A stretch of 64,000 nucleotides of DNA from Paenibacillus dendritiformis. GTDB lineage: Bacteria; Bacillota; Bacilli; Paenibacillales; Paenibacillaceae. The stretch covers positions 1,440,501-1,504,500 of the forward strand of contig NZ_AP025344.1 of NCBI RefSeq assembly GCF_021654795.1, read 5' to 3'. The translations under genes and the position numbers were made by a program. A model generated the notes under the pieces. The model saw only the letters and a list, made by a program, of their open reading frames with translations, had not been told where the DNA came from and searched no databases. Each line of letters starts with the position of its first letter. Within the stretch, counting starts at the first letter, position 1. Positions 28,322 through 38,100 of this stretch are shown here, piece after piece.

Positions 28322-28373
28322 ATTCACTCAGGACATTGCATGTTGCGAGAGATTTTTCCCTCGAGAAGTGAAT
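28322..28373 (+). promoter_or_regulatory. Possible structured leader of speD
   Basis: ATTCACT at 28322-28328 pairs perfectly with AGTGAAT at 28367-28373, with a small inner CGAG/CTCG stem at 28346-28363. It lies 64 bases before the speD start. A weak promoter, TTGCAT (28262) with TATTTT (28285) at 17-base spacing, precedes it. No known riboswitch class was recognised. Confidence 0.3.
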
Positions 28374-28436
28374 GACGTAGGTCCTAGCGGATGAAATTTT
28401 TACAACATTTTATTCCTAGGAAGGGGGAACCGAAAG

Positions 28437-28835
28437 ATGGAATACTCAACTTTCGGAAGACACGTTGCTGTTGACACATGGGGAGTCGACTTTGATTTGC
28501 TGAACAATGCGGAATATTTGCAGACACAGCTGGTTGAAGCCGCCGAGGCATGTGGAGCAACCGTCTTGTCCGTTCAATCCAAGCAGTTTGAACCACAAGG
28601 GGCAACCGTCCTTGTCATGTTGTCTGAAAGTCATCTTTCTATCCACACATATCCTGAACGTGGATTTGCAGCCATCGATTGTTATACTTGCGGCGAGACC
28701 GTCGATCCGCAGTTGGCCATTGATTACCTGGTCTCTGTATTGAAACCGGAACGTACCTATGCCAAGAAGCTGATTCGCGGCCTGGGGGAAATGGAAGTTG
28801 TCACACCAGACATGGATGTAAAGCAATTCGTATAA
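28437..28835 (+). CDS. speD: S-adenosylmethionine decarboxylase proenzyme (class 1B)
   Basis: 132 residues, ATG at 28437 with GAAGGGGGAACCG upstream. Self-cleavage is expected between Glu64 and Ser65 in LSESHLSIHTYPE, making the pyruvoyl group. His70 and Cys85 (in DCYTCGE) sit at the catalytic positions known from the Thermotoga enzyme. It provides decarboxylated SAM for spermidine synthesis. Length is typical of the short bacterial class. Single gene with its own terminator. Confidence 0.96.
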   Translation: MEYSTFGRHVAVDTWGVDFDLLNNAEYLQTQLVEAAEACGATVLSVQSKQFEPQGATVLVMLSESHLSIHTYPERGFAAIDCYTCGETVDPQLAIDYLVSVLKPERTYAKKLIRGLGEMEVVTPDMDVKQFV

Positions 28836-28849
28836 AAAATGGCGTTCAG

Positions 28850-28887
28850 CCCGTTTGCCTGCGATGATGCAGGGAACGGGTTTTTTT
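28850..28887 (+). terminator. Rho-independent terminator after speD
   Basis: CCCGTT (28850-28855) pairs with AACGGG (28875-28880), with inner CCTGC/GCAGG pairing, then seven T. Confidence 0.85.
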
Positions 28888-29182
28888 ATTTTGCCTTGAT
28901 TTATCGTCCTATTTTTCTCATTGAATTGGAAGACTTATCCGAATACGATGGTAACAAATAAATGATTTATTCATTTATCCGGCTCGGTACACATTGTGTT
29001 GCTCGCCTTCCATCCAATGAGCCTAAGCGTATGGACAGGGAGGGGAAAACAATCGGTTCCGGGACAGTTTTGAAAACGCTTTCATTCGGCGTGAAATTTG
29101 TACAAAAGGGGTTGATTTTATTCTGTCGCAGTACAAGCACCAACGAAGGGCATCGCTTGGTCCCTGCTGCCTTATCCTCTGC
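28888..29182. other. Upstream region of the carbohydrate locus
   Basis: AT-richer than the genes around it. It holds the cre site at 29071-29084 and an AAAAGGGG ribosome site at 29104-29110. No convincing promoter pair was found. Confidence 0.4.
29071..29084 (+). promoter_or_regulatory. CcpA catabolite-responsive element (cre)
   Basis: TGAAAACGCTTTCA at 29071-29084 is a near-perfect palindrome fitting the CcpA consensus TGAAARCGYTTYCA. It lies about 20 bases upstream of the AAAAGGGG ribosome site of the DUF4855 gene, so CcpA-HPr(Ser-P) should repress the locus when preferred sugars are present. Confidence 0.8.
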
Positions 29183-31558
29183 ATGCTCCTGCAATGGCTG
29201 CCCGTGCCTGATGCGCATGCGGCAACCGTGGATTCCGAACCCGGGAGGAAGATGGCAAATCTGGCGCTGGACAAGCCTGTCACGGTATCCGAGCCCAATG
29301 CCATCTTCGATACGATTCAGGGGATCGGCAAATACGGGAAAGAAACCCCGCTCGATCAGGCGGGGATGCTGACCGACAGCCGCTACGGTGACACCGCGGA
29401 CTGGCAAAACACAGAAGACTGGTTCGTATTTTACCGCAAGCTGAAGCGCGAGGTCATCGTCGATCTGGAGGAGATCTCTACCATTGAGCGCATTGCAACC
29501 GGCTTCGGCCAGCGGAACGATGTCGGCATCGCGCCGCCGCTCTATGTCCGTGTCTATGCATCGCAGGATGGGACCGCTTACCGTTATCTGGGCAAGACGG
29601 GACCGGATGAGCCGCTTTACTTCGCCGATGCGAGCACGGCGACGGATATGCATCGGAAGGCGTACGTGCTCGATACGCTGGCTGACGGAACGAAGCTGGC
29701 AATACAAGCCCGCTTCATCAAGCTGGAATTTGTTATCAATTTTTTCGGCTGGATGGATGAGATCGAGATATGGGGTCGGCCGGGAACTTCGGGGCCGATC
29801 CAGCCGCTTCCTCTGGTCAGCGATGATTGGGAGCCCGGTCATTATCCTTCACCTGGGAGCCGGGAAGCCGCGGGCGTGACGGATCAGTTCCTCTGGTATT
29901 CCGGACCGATGAAGCCGGGCAGCGAGAGGTTTACCGATTGGACGCCGGAGAAGGCGGAAGCGTTCCTGGCGTACAAAGATATTTACGGGAGAGTGAAGGA
30001 CTGGTTTTTCACCGATATTTTGGCGCTGCCGGCCACGGCGATGGTGACGCCATCCGGAGTCGATGCGAGCGGCAACGCCAGATTCGTCACGATGGACGAT
30101 CTGGAGGCGTACCTCGATTTTATTTTTGCCCCCGGCTCTCAACTCGCGGGTCTCGACGAGGCTGCCGGCCGCATTAACGAAAAGTTGAAAACAAAGCAGA
30201 CAGTGCGGGTGACCGTGGCGATACCTCAAATTGAGGAAAGCTCGAACTTCGGCGATATGAACGGAACCGGAGAGCCGTTCAGCTTGCGGGCGGCCGATTT
30301 TGCCGGCATGGTGGATGACCCGCAGTCCTATGAAGGCCGCAAACAAATGAATGAGCTGGCATTCCGCAACAAGACCGCCGCCGTCCGATGGTACATCGAT
30401 GAGGTGGAGCGGCGCTTCCGGGAGAGGGAATTCGCCCATCTGGAGCTCGACGGCTTCTACTGGTACCATGAGCGGTTAGGGGAGACGACGGGCGAGGCGG
30501 AGCTCGTCCGGGAGACGGCCAAGCTGCTCCATGACCGGAACCGCTGGTTCACATGGATTCCGTATGTCGGTCCGGGATCGGCATACCAGTGGCGCGACTT
30601 GGGCTTCGATGCCGCTTCGATTCAGCCGGGGTTCGCCTTCGGCGCCTCGAAGAAGGCCATCTTTCCGAATATAGCTGCGCTGGCCCGCAAGACCGGCGCT
30701 TCCGTTGAAGTCGAGTATGACGATTACCGGACGCTGGCTCAATATTTGAACCACGGCGTCTTTGAACGTTATATGACGGAAGCGCCGAACACCTATTATT
30801 TGGGCGCGATGCCGATCGTGGACGGGGCTTACGCCCTGATGCCCCCGGATGAACGGACACCGGATGCGATGTCCTCCATCCGCCGCAGCGTCTACGACCG
30901 GCTGTACGAGTATGTGAAGGACCGGTATGAGCCGCGATTCACCGTGACGCTGGAGACGAATGCTTCCCAGCCTTCGGACATCCGGGTCAAGGCGTCCGTT
31001 CCGCTGGCGGACGGATTTACCGAAGGAGAGATCGCCATCCGCTACAACCCGAAGACCGCGAAGTTCAACCGAATCACGACTCCGGAGGGACGTGATCCCG
31101 GGATGTATGTCCAGGCGGAGGACGATGGCGCCGGGCGGGTTACGGTCCGGTTCCATACCGATCCGGTTCATGCCCTGGAAGCGGATCTTCTGGCCAAGCG
31201 GAGCCCGATGACAGGAGCACCCGAGCTGGCGACGCTTCACTTCGCCGCGAACGGGGCGGATGCCGAAGCGAGGGATTTCATCCTCGAGCCCGACGGCACC
31301 ATGACGAATCGGGATGGCATCGTGTACCGCAACTGGGGGGCCAGCGATATCGTGCCAGGCTCGGCCGAGCATCAGTTGGTTCAGGCGGGAGAAGCGGTGA
31401 AGCGCTTCGGGAACACGCATGCGAAGGCGGATTGGAAGGAGGCGAAGAGTCTGCTGAAGCGGCTTCCGAAGAGCCCGGCAAGGGAACGGTTGGAGGAGCG
31501 GCTCCACGAGGCCAAGCGGCAGGCGGGCTTCACGACACAAGAAGTTGCTGAGGACTAA
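29183..31558 (+). CDS. Secreted DUF4855-domain protein
   Basis: 791 residues from the first ATG, but this start is doubtful. Upstream in-frame codons 29120-29182 encode a basic stretch and hydrophobic core (QYKHQRRASLGPCCLILC) that, with the residues after the ATG up to DAHA, form an excellent signal peptide. A true start at ATT 29120 or CTG 29123, 9-12 bases after AAAAGGGG, or a small indel, would fit. After the signal comes a discoidin-like domain (NLALDKPVTVSEPN; about 25-200), then a DUF4855 TIM-barrel-like part (about 215-560, e.g. FAHLELDGFYWYHER) and a C-terminal beta region. It probably binds or processes a polysaccharide outside the cell. Confidence 0.8.
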   Translation: MLLQWLPVPDAHAATVDSEPGRKMANLALDKPVTVSEPNAIFDTIQGIGKYGKETPLDQAGMLTDSRYGDTADWQNTEDWFVFYRKLKREVIVDLEEISTIERIATGFGQRNDVGIAPPLYVRVYASQDGTAYRYLGKTGPDEPLYFADASTATDMHRKAYVLDTLADGTKLAIQARFIKLEFVINFFGWMDEIEIWGRPGTSGPIQPLPLVSDDWEPGHYPSPGSREAAGVTDQFLWYSGPMKPGSERFTDWTPEKAEAFLAYKDIYGRVKDWFFTDILALPATAMVTPSGVDASGNARFVTMDDLEAYLDFIFAPGSQLAGLDEAAGRINEKLKTKQTVRVTVAIPQIEESSNFGDMNGTGEPFSLRAADFAGMVDDPQSYEGRKQMNELAFRNKTAAVRWYIDEVERRFREREFAHLELDGFYWYHERLGETTGEAELVRETAKLLHDRNRWFTWIPYVGPGSAYQWRDLGFDAASIQPGFAFGASKKAIFPNIAALARKTGASVEVEYDDYRTLAQYLNHGVFERYMTEAPNTYYLGAMPIVDGAYALMPPDERTPDAMSSIRRSVYDRLYEYVKDRYEPRFTVTLETNASQPSDIRVKASVPLADGFTEGEIAIRYNPKTAKFNRITTPEGRDPGMYVQAEDDGAGRVTVRFHTDPVHALEADLLAKRSPMTGAPELATLHFAANGADAEARDFILEPDGTMTNRDGIVYRNWGASDIVPGSAEHQLVQAGEAVKRFGNTHAKADWKEAKSLLKRLPKSPARERLEERLHEAKRQAGFTTQEVAED

Positions 31559-31589
31559 ACAAAGAAAACCATAACGAGGGGGATTCACA

Positions 31590-33191
31590 ATGCCATTGCG
31601 TTGGAGACAGAGTATTATGCTGCTTCTCATCCTGTCGGTAACGTGGGGTCTTGCCGCCTGCGGAGGCTCAAGGACGGGGGGAGAGGCGAAGAGCGGCGAA
31701 GGTGCGAAGCAGGAGGGAGCCGGCCACCAGCCGCTTACGATCGAATGGCTGACTTACCAGTACGGTCCGGTTGACGAGGATGCCCCGAACAAAAAGTTCC
31801 TGGAAGACAAATTCAGCGTCAAGTTCAACATCTGGTATCTGGATGTGACGAAGCGGGAGGAACTGCTTGGGGCCAAGCTCGCCGGCGGACAGGTGCCGGA
31901 CTTCATGACGGTGTATTCGGGGGCCGACCTGCAGAAGTTCTACAAGAGCGGCGTCACGACCAGCTTCACCCAAGAAGAGCTGGAGCGGTACATGCCGAAT
32001 TATAAAAAGCTGGTCGATTCCATCGATCCGGGCATTTGGAGCTATGCCAAATTCAATGGCGAGTATATCGGGATTCCAAGCATTAACGGCGACGGGGAAC
32101 TCAGTCTCGCTACCGCGTGGCGGAAGGATTGGCTGGACAAGGTAGGCATCCCGAAGATTCCGGAGACGCTGGATGAGTTCGAGGAGGCGATGTACAAGTT
32201 CCGCAATGACGATCCCGACGGCAACGGCAAGAAGGATACATACGGCATGTCCCGTTCGGCGATGACGAGCGTGTACGGAGCATACGGGGTCTATCCGGAG
32301 TTCTGGGCCGAGCGCGAGGGCAGACTCGTCTGGAGCGGCATTCTTCCGGAGACGAAGCAGGCGCTGGAGCGGCTGGCGAAGTGGAAGAAGGACGACGTCA
32401 TCAGCCCGGAATGGGTGCTGGAGACGGGGGAAAACACGGGCGGCTACTGGGCGCTGTCCAATGATTTCATCAACGGCAAAATCGGCGTCTCCAACCATGG
32501 CAGCAACTATCACTGGACGCCTCCGATCCCCGAGATCAAATCCGAAGGCGGCGTGAACTGGGTGGAGCTGAAGAAGGTGAACCCGCAGGCCGAGATCGGC
32601 TTCGGCAAGCCCCCGGCCGGTCCCGAGGGCAAATTCGGCAACATTACGCCGGGCTTCGTCGGAGGGACTTATATGGCATTCGGTAAAAGGGCGGGCGACA
32701 ACCCGGAGCTGAAGCATACCATCATGCGCATCTGGGACGAGGTCTACGGCAACTTCGACGTATGGCAGCGGATGAAGTATGGAGAGCTGGGCGTTCATTC
32801 GGAGAAGGCGGACGACGGCATCACGATCGTATGGAAGGAAGAATACGCAGGAAAGAACGAGATGCAGGCCAAAATCGGCGCCAATATTACGTTTGCGCCG
32901 TTTGACCAGCCGGAGTTCAGGGCCCGGGTGAACAATCCGAAGCTGAAGGAAGTCAATGCGAAGCTGTACAAATTCGAGGGCGCAGGCTATGAGAACGCCG
33001 TCAAGACGGCCCTTCCTTCCGAGAGCCAGTATATGAACAACCTGATTCAACTGCAAAAAGAAACATTCGCCTCAATCATTAACGGAGAAAAGCCGATCGA
33101 CGAGTTCGATGCCTTCGTCGAAGCCTGGAAGCAGAACGGGGGCGACAAGCTTACCGCAGAAGCCAACCAGTGGTATGACAGCCTAAAATAA
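31590..33191 (+). CDS. ABC transporter solute-binding lipoprotein (CUT1 type)
   Basis: 533 residues, ATG at 31590 with CGAGGGGGATTCACA upstream. The lipoprotein signal ends in WGLAAC (Cys24), followed by a charged Gly/Lys linker. The rest is a large extracellular solute-binding protein of the LipO/YtcQ type: LTIEWLTYQYGP near 50-60, GAKLAGGQVPDFMTVYSG near 92-109, and a calcium-loop-like NDDPDGNGKKDTYG near 208-221. It should capture an oligosaccharide at the outer membrane face. The two permease genes follow directly. Confidence 0.93.
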   Translation: MPLRWRQSIMLLLILSVTWGLAACGGSRTGGEAKSGEGAKQEGAGHQPLTIEWLTYQYGPVDEDAPNKKFLEDKFSVKFNIWYLDVTKREELLGAKLAGGQVPDFMTVYSGADLQKFYKSGVTTSFTQEELERYMPNYKKLVDSIDPGIWSYAKFNGEYIGIPSINGDGELSLATAWRKDWLDKVGIPKIPETLDEFEEAMYKFRNDDPDGNGKKDTYGMSRSAMTSVYGAYGVYPEFWAEREGRLVWSGILPETKQALERLAKWKKDDVISPEWVLETGENTGGYWALSNDFINGKIGVSNHGSNYHWTPPIPEIKSEGGVNWVELKKVNPQAEIGFGKPPAGPEGKFGNITPGFVGGTYMAFGKRAGDNPELKHTIMRIWDEVYGNFDVWQRMKYGELGVHSEKADDGITIVWKEEYAGKNEMQAKIGANITFAPFDQPEFRARVNNPKLKEVNAKLYKFEGAGYENAVKTALPSESQYMNNLIQLQKETFASIINGEKPIDEFDAFVEAWKQNGGDKLTAEANQWYDSLK

Positions 33192-33283
33192 GCGACAAGA
33201 AGATGAGGATTGGCGGTCGTCTCCTGTTCGGGGAGCGCCGCCTTTCTTCCATCCCGCATGATGGGATAGAAAGGGTGGACGCT

Positions 33284-34225
33284 ATGAGACAACCGGGTTC
33301 CGGCACAGCAGACAGCCGCTTCCGCACCCAGTGGAAAGCATACTGCCGGCATCGGTATTTGCTGCTGATGCTGCTCCCCTGCGTACTGTATTTTCTCGTT
33401 TTTAAATATTTTCCGATGTACGGCATGGTGCTGGCCTTCAAAAACTATCAGTTCCTGGACGGCATTCTCGGCAGTCCGTGGAACGGGCTGGACAATTTCC
33501 GGGTGCTGTTCGAAGGACGCGATTTCCCGCGGGCCCTCCGCAACACGCTCATCATCAGCCTATATAAGCTCGTCTTCAATTTCCCGGCGCCGATTATTTT
33601 GGCGCTGCTGTTGAATGAGCTGCGGGTCGTCTTCTTCAAGCGGTTCGTCCAGACGCTGAGTTATTTGCCGCATTTTCTGTCCTGGGTCATTTTGGCCGGC
33701 ATTTTTATGGAAGTATTCTCGCCGACGCGCGGGGTCGTCAATTACATTATCAATCTGTTCGGAGGCGAGTCGATCTTTTTCTTTGGCGACAAGGAATGGT
33801 TCCGTACGCTGCTGGTCAGCACGGAAGTATGGAAGAGCGTCGGCTGGGGATCGATCATTTATCTGGCCGCCTTGTCCTCGATCGATCCGACGCTGTATGA
33901 GGCCGCGATCGTCGACGGCGCGAGCCGCTGGCGGCAGATGATCCACATCACCGTTCCCGCCTTGGCGCCGGTCATTACCATCATGTTCATCTTCGCGGTG
34001 GGCGGCATCATCAACGATGACTTCGATCAGGTGTTCAACTTCTACAATGCGAACGTGTACGAGGTAGGCGATGTGCTGAGCACGTATACCTACCGGATCG
34101 GGATTAGCCAGATGGAGTATGGCCTCTCGACGGCCGCCGGGCTGTTCACTAACGTGATCGCGCTCGTCCTCATCTTGGTCACGAATCGTGTCGTCAAGCG
34201 CTTCAGCGATTATGGAATTTGGTAG
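33284..34225 (+). CDS. ABC sugar permease, LplB/YtcP-type first subunit
   Basis: 313 residues from ATG 33284 with AAAGGGTGG at about 33270-33278; a longer frame from 33203 has no ribosome site. Six membrane helices are apparent, the first at YLLLMLLPCVLYFLVFKYF. The cytoplasmic EAA loop is YEAAIVDGASRWRQMIHITVP, the contact for an ATPase. It is of the carbohydrate uptake 1 (CUT1) family, LplB-like. No ATPase gene lies nearby, so a shared MsmX-type ATPase encoded elsewhere is expected. Confidence 0.93.
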   Translation: MRQPGSGTADSRFRTQWKAYCRHRYLLLMLLPCVLYFLVFKYFPMYGMVLAFKNYQFLDGILGSPWNGLDNFRVLFEGRDFPRALRNTLIISLYKLVFNFPAPIILALLLNELRVVFFKRFVQTLSYLPHFLSWVILAGIFMEVFSPTRGVVNYIINLFGGESIFFFGDKEWFRTLLVSTEVWKSVGWGSIIYLAALSSIDPTLYEAAIVDGASRWRQMIHITVPALAPVITIMFIFAVGGIINDDFDQVFNFYNANVYEVGDVLSTYTYRIGISQMEYGLSTAAGLFTNVIALVLILVTNRVVKRFSDYGIW

Positions 34226-34236
34226 GAGGGACATCC

Positions 34237-35133
34237 ATGTCATTAACGATCGGCAAAAAATCAATCGGCGAGAAAGTGTTCGACACCGCCAACGTGGTGT
34301 TTCTCATTCTGTTCTCGATCACGGCGGTATATCCGTTTCTTAATGTGATGTCGATATCGTTCAGCACGTCATCCGCAGCCAATGCCTACGGCTTGAAGCT
34401 GTGGCCGCAAGAGGTGTCGCTGGACGGATACCGGGCCGTCTTTGCGAACAAGCTCATCTGGACCGGCTATTACAATACGATCTTCCGTACGGTCCTCGGC
34501 ACGTTCTTGAATGTGATTTTCTCGGTGATGTGCGCTTACCCGCTCTCCAAAAAATATTTGCCTCACCGCAATCTGTTTACGGCCTTCATCGTATTCACGA
34601 TGTTTTTCAGCGGCGGCCTGATTCCGAATTATTTGCTGATTAAGGAACTGGGGCTTCTCGACAGCCGCTGGTCGCTGATTCTGCCGGGACTGATTGCCGC
34701 ATTTACGATGATTATCGTGCGCAACTACTTCATGTCTCTTCCGGAAGAGGTAGAAGAATCGGCGCGCATCGACGGCGCCAACGACATGCGCATTCTGTTC
34801 TCGATCGTGCTTCCGATGTCCATGCCGATAATCGCGACTATTTCGCTCTGGTATGCGGTCGCCCATTGGAATGCCTGGTTCGATTCGCTGCTCTATATTT
34901 CCGACCCGAACAAGGCGGTGCTCGGCAATGTGCTGCGCAAAATCGTCATCGAAGGCTCGTCCCAATTCCAGCAATTCGACCAGGGCTTCAATCAGAACGG
35001 GCAGACCGCCGTCACGCCGGACATTATTAAGGCCGCGACAATCATGGTTGCGACCGTTCCGATCATTTGCGTATATCCCTTTGTTCAAAAATATTTCGTA
35101 AAAGGCGTAATCGTCGGTTCATTGAAAGGATAG
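34237..35133 (+). CDS. ABC sugar permease, LplC-type second subunit
   Basis: 298 residues, ATG at 34237 preceded by TAGGAGGGA; 11 bases after the first permease gene. Membrane helices start with VVFLILFSITAVYPFLNVM. The EAA loop reads EESARIDGANDMRILFSIVLP, and the C-terminus FVQKYFVKGVIVGSLKG is typical of this subfamily. It forms the translocation pore with the LplB-like subunit. The heparinase-type gene follows 10 bases later. Confidence 0.94.
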   Translation: MSLTIGKKSIGEKVFDTANVVFLILFSITAVYPFLNVMSISFSTSSAANAYGLKLWPQEVSLDGYRAVFANKLIWTGYYNTIFRTVLGTFLNVIFSVMCAYPLSKKYLPHRNLFTAFIVFTMFFSGGLIPNYLLIKELGLLDSRWSLILPGLIAAFTMIIVRNYFMSLPEEVEESARIDGANDMRILFSIVLPMSMPIIATISLWYAVAHWNAWFDSLLYISDPNKAVLGNVLRKIVIEGSSQFQQFDQGFNQNGQTAVTPDIIKAATIMVATVPIICVYPFVQKYFVKGVIVGSLKG

Positions 35134-35143
35134 GTGATGGAGT

Positions 35144-38100
35144 ATGAACAAGGAGCAGACACGACCGGGCCGGTCCCGCCGCCGGCGCGAACCGCAAGGC
35201 TTCTATATCGGGGCCGGGCAAGTCAAGATCGCGATGGAGCAGATCAGCCGCTTCGCCTGGGCAGAGCGGATGGCAGAGGAGATGAAGCGGGAATGCGATG
35301 ATTTTTTGGAGCTGGAGGACGCCTTCGTCTACGACGTGGTCCTCAGCATGCGGGGGCAGACCTTCGCCTACGGCATTACGGGCTGTCCGTCATGCGGCTC
35401 CGCCTATCCTTCGCGTCCGGAAGAGCTGAAGCCGTGGCTGTCGGGGTGGGAAGCGTTTCCGGCCAAAAAGGTGACCTGCCCGGCCTGCCGGGTCACGGTG
35501 CCGAACGAGCGGTATCCGGACGGCGGCAGCGGCTTCGAGCAGGAAGGCAAGGCCTGCTATCCGATCGGCATGTGGAATTTCGCCATTGCCGGGGAATGGC
35601 TGGGCGGCGTGCGCAATCATGAGGGCCTGGTCACGAAGCTGACTTATCTGTATATGCTGACCGGCGAGGAACGGTATGCGCGCAGGGCGATTGTGCTGCT
35701 CGACGCGTTCAGCGCCATCTGGGAGGGCACAATCGGGCCCCGCGATTTCACGCCGTTCGGAAGCTCTTACGAGATCGGCAGGCTCCATCTGCTGACAAGC
35801 ATCGTCTTCCGCATCAAAGTGTTCCTCGCGCATGACTATGATTGGCTGTCCCGTCTGCCGGAAATGGACGAGCCTTCGCTCGGATGCCGGCTTGCCGGTA
35901 CCGGGGAGGGGATGTCGGTGCGGGACAATATCGAGCGCATGCTGGATGAATATTTGCTGGATGAGCCCGGCGGTCCGGTCTATGATCTGCGCGGAGGCCG
36001 GCTGACGCTGCTCAACAATCATGAAGCGGACGGCGTGCGCGCCATGCTGGCCGTCGGTCTCGCCCTGGATGTTCCGTCGTATGGGGAATGGGGCATTCAG
36101 GCGGTGAAGGGATTTTTCTACAATGCGATTGGACGCGACGGGATGTATTTCGAAGGCTCCTTCGGCTATGCCCTGTTCACGATCGGGGTGCTGCTGGATA
36201 TGGCCCTGCTCGCGCAGCGGACGGCTGAGGCGAAGGGAATGGGCGAATCATTCCAGCCGTTCAACAGCCGCCGTTTCTTCCGCTTCGCGGTCCAGAATCC
36301 GCTTGCGATGTGCTGCCAGGGGCATCTGCCCAGCTACGGAGATTGGGGCCGGGATGAGACGGCAGGCACGGACATCCGGCCCGAGGTGCTGTCTGCGGCC
36401 TACCGAGCCGCCCTTCAATTCGCTTATTTCGCGACGGATGCGGATATCCGGGCGGAGGCCCGCGCCATGCTGGCCGCCTGGCGCGAGCAGGCGGAACCGC
36501 TGCTCGGCTCGTCGGGCCTGGACCTGTTCCTGCCCCATGAGAGCGGAGACCAGCGGGGAGGCCCGGCAGCCGCTCCGAAGTCCGGCGGCGTGACGGCGGC
36601 CGGCCAGGGCGGGTACATCGTGCTGCGCGACAAGCATGACATGACGCTGCTGACACGCTACGGCCCGAACTTGACGCATGCCCACGACGATGTGCTGAGC
36701 TATCAATGGTATGCCGGCGGCCGAGAGATTACGGCCGATTTGGGCTACGGCATTTATGGGACGAACAGCCATTTCGGCTGGGCCTCCAAGGCGATCGCTC
36801 ACCCGACGGTCGTTCTCCGCCAGGATGAACAGATCGGCCGCGGCCAGATCTATAAGCCGTTCGCCGGAGGCGAGGCGGCGTTTATTTACGAGCGGGACGG
36901 CTGGGCGGCAAGCGAATGCGCCGCGCCCGCGCTCTATGAGGCGGAGCGGTACCAGCGGCTGCTTGCTGCGGTCCCGCTCAGCCGGGGGCGCTCCTACGTG
37001 CTCGATATCTTCGATGTCGCGGCGGCGGGGGACAAAGATTTGGCGCTTCATGCCTTCCACGAACCGAGCCGCTTGGATATAGCCGGCTGGGAGGAGACAG
37101 AGACTGCCGCATGGACGCTGGCTGGGGCGCTGAGTCGGGAGCGGTCCGGCGGCGAGCTCTATTATGACCGCCCGGGGCTAAGCTTCGGAGAGCGTCTGAC
37201 GACAGGGGAGACCTTCAACTCGCTGCAGCCGGGGGAAGAGGAGCGGCTGTGGACGGCCGTGCCGAACAATGGCTACGGCTATATTTACGGTATCCGGGAG
37301 CTGCGGCCGGACGAGAGCCGGGCCGCAGATGCAAGCTCCGTCGTTCATGCCCGCTGGAAGACGGGGGACGCCGAGGCGCATTGGCATATCATGCTGGACG
37401 GGGAGGAAACGCTCTATACGGGCACTGGCCCGAATCTGGACGGGAGCGCGGCCCATCCGTTTTTCATCATTCACAGCGGGAAAGAAGCGAAGCGGTTCAT
37501 CTCGGTCTCTTATGCGGGGAACGATGTGATGCTCGTCTCCGTGCGGAAGGAAGCGGTGTCCGGCCTCCGAGGCGGCACGGCGTCCGTGGTGACGCTGGTC
37601 TGGTCGGACGGCACCCAAGACCTGTGGCTGTACAGCCCGGACAGCGACGTGTATGAGTGGCAAGCGGAGGATGGCATGGCTGCCGTGGCCGGCCGGTGCG
37701 GATGCTTCCGTCTGCGGAGCCCGGAGCAGGAACACCCGCAGCTGCATCCGGTTCGTGCGGAAGAGGTCCGGTTCACCCCCGTTCCCGCCAGAGCTCCGGG
37801 CCGGGCCGAACCATGCACCGCGTACGGGTATGGCGAGGAGGAATATGATGTCGTGCGGATCGATTGGCCTAGGGCGCAGTTGACCGTCCGCGGCTTGAGG
37901 CTGGCTGCCGGGCAGGAGCCACGGTTCATCGCTCTCCGGGGAGCCCGGCGGACAGCGGCCGCGGTGTATCCGGCAAGGCTGGAGGAGAGCGGGCCTGATG
38001 AGCATATCGTTCATCTGCTGGACGAGATGATCGTGTCGACGGGCATCGTCGCCGAAGCGGAGGGAGACCGGATCGCGACGAAGATACCGCTCCCCTTCGC

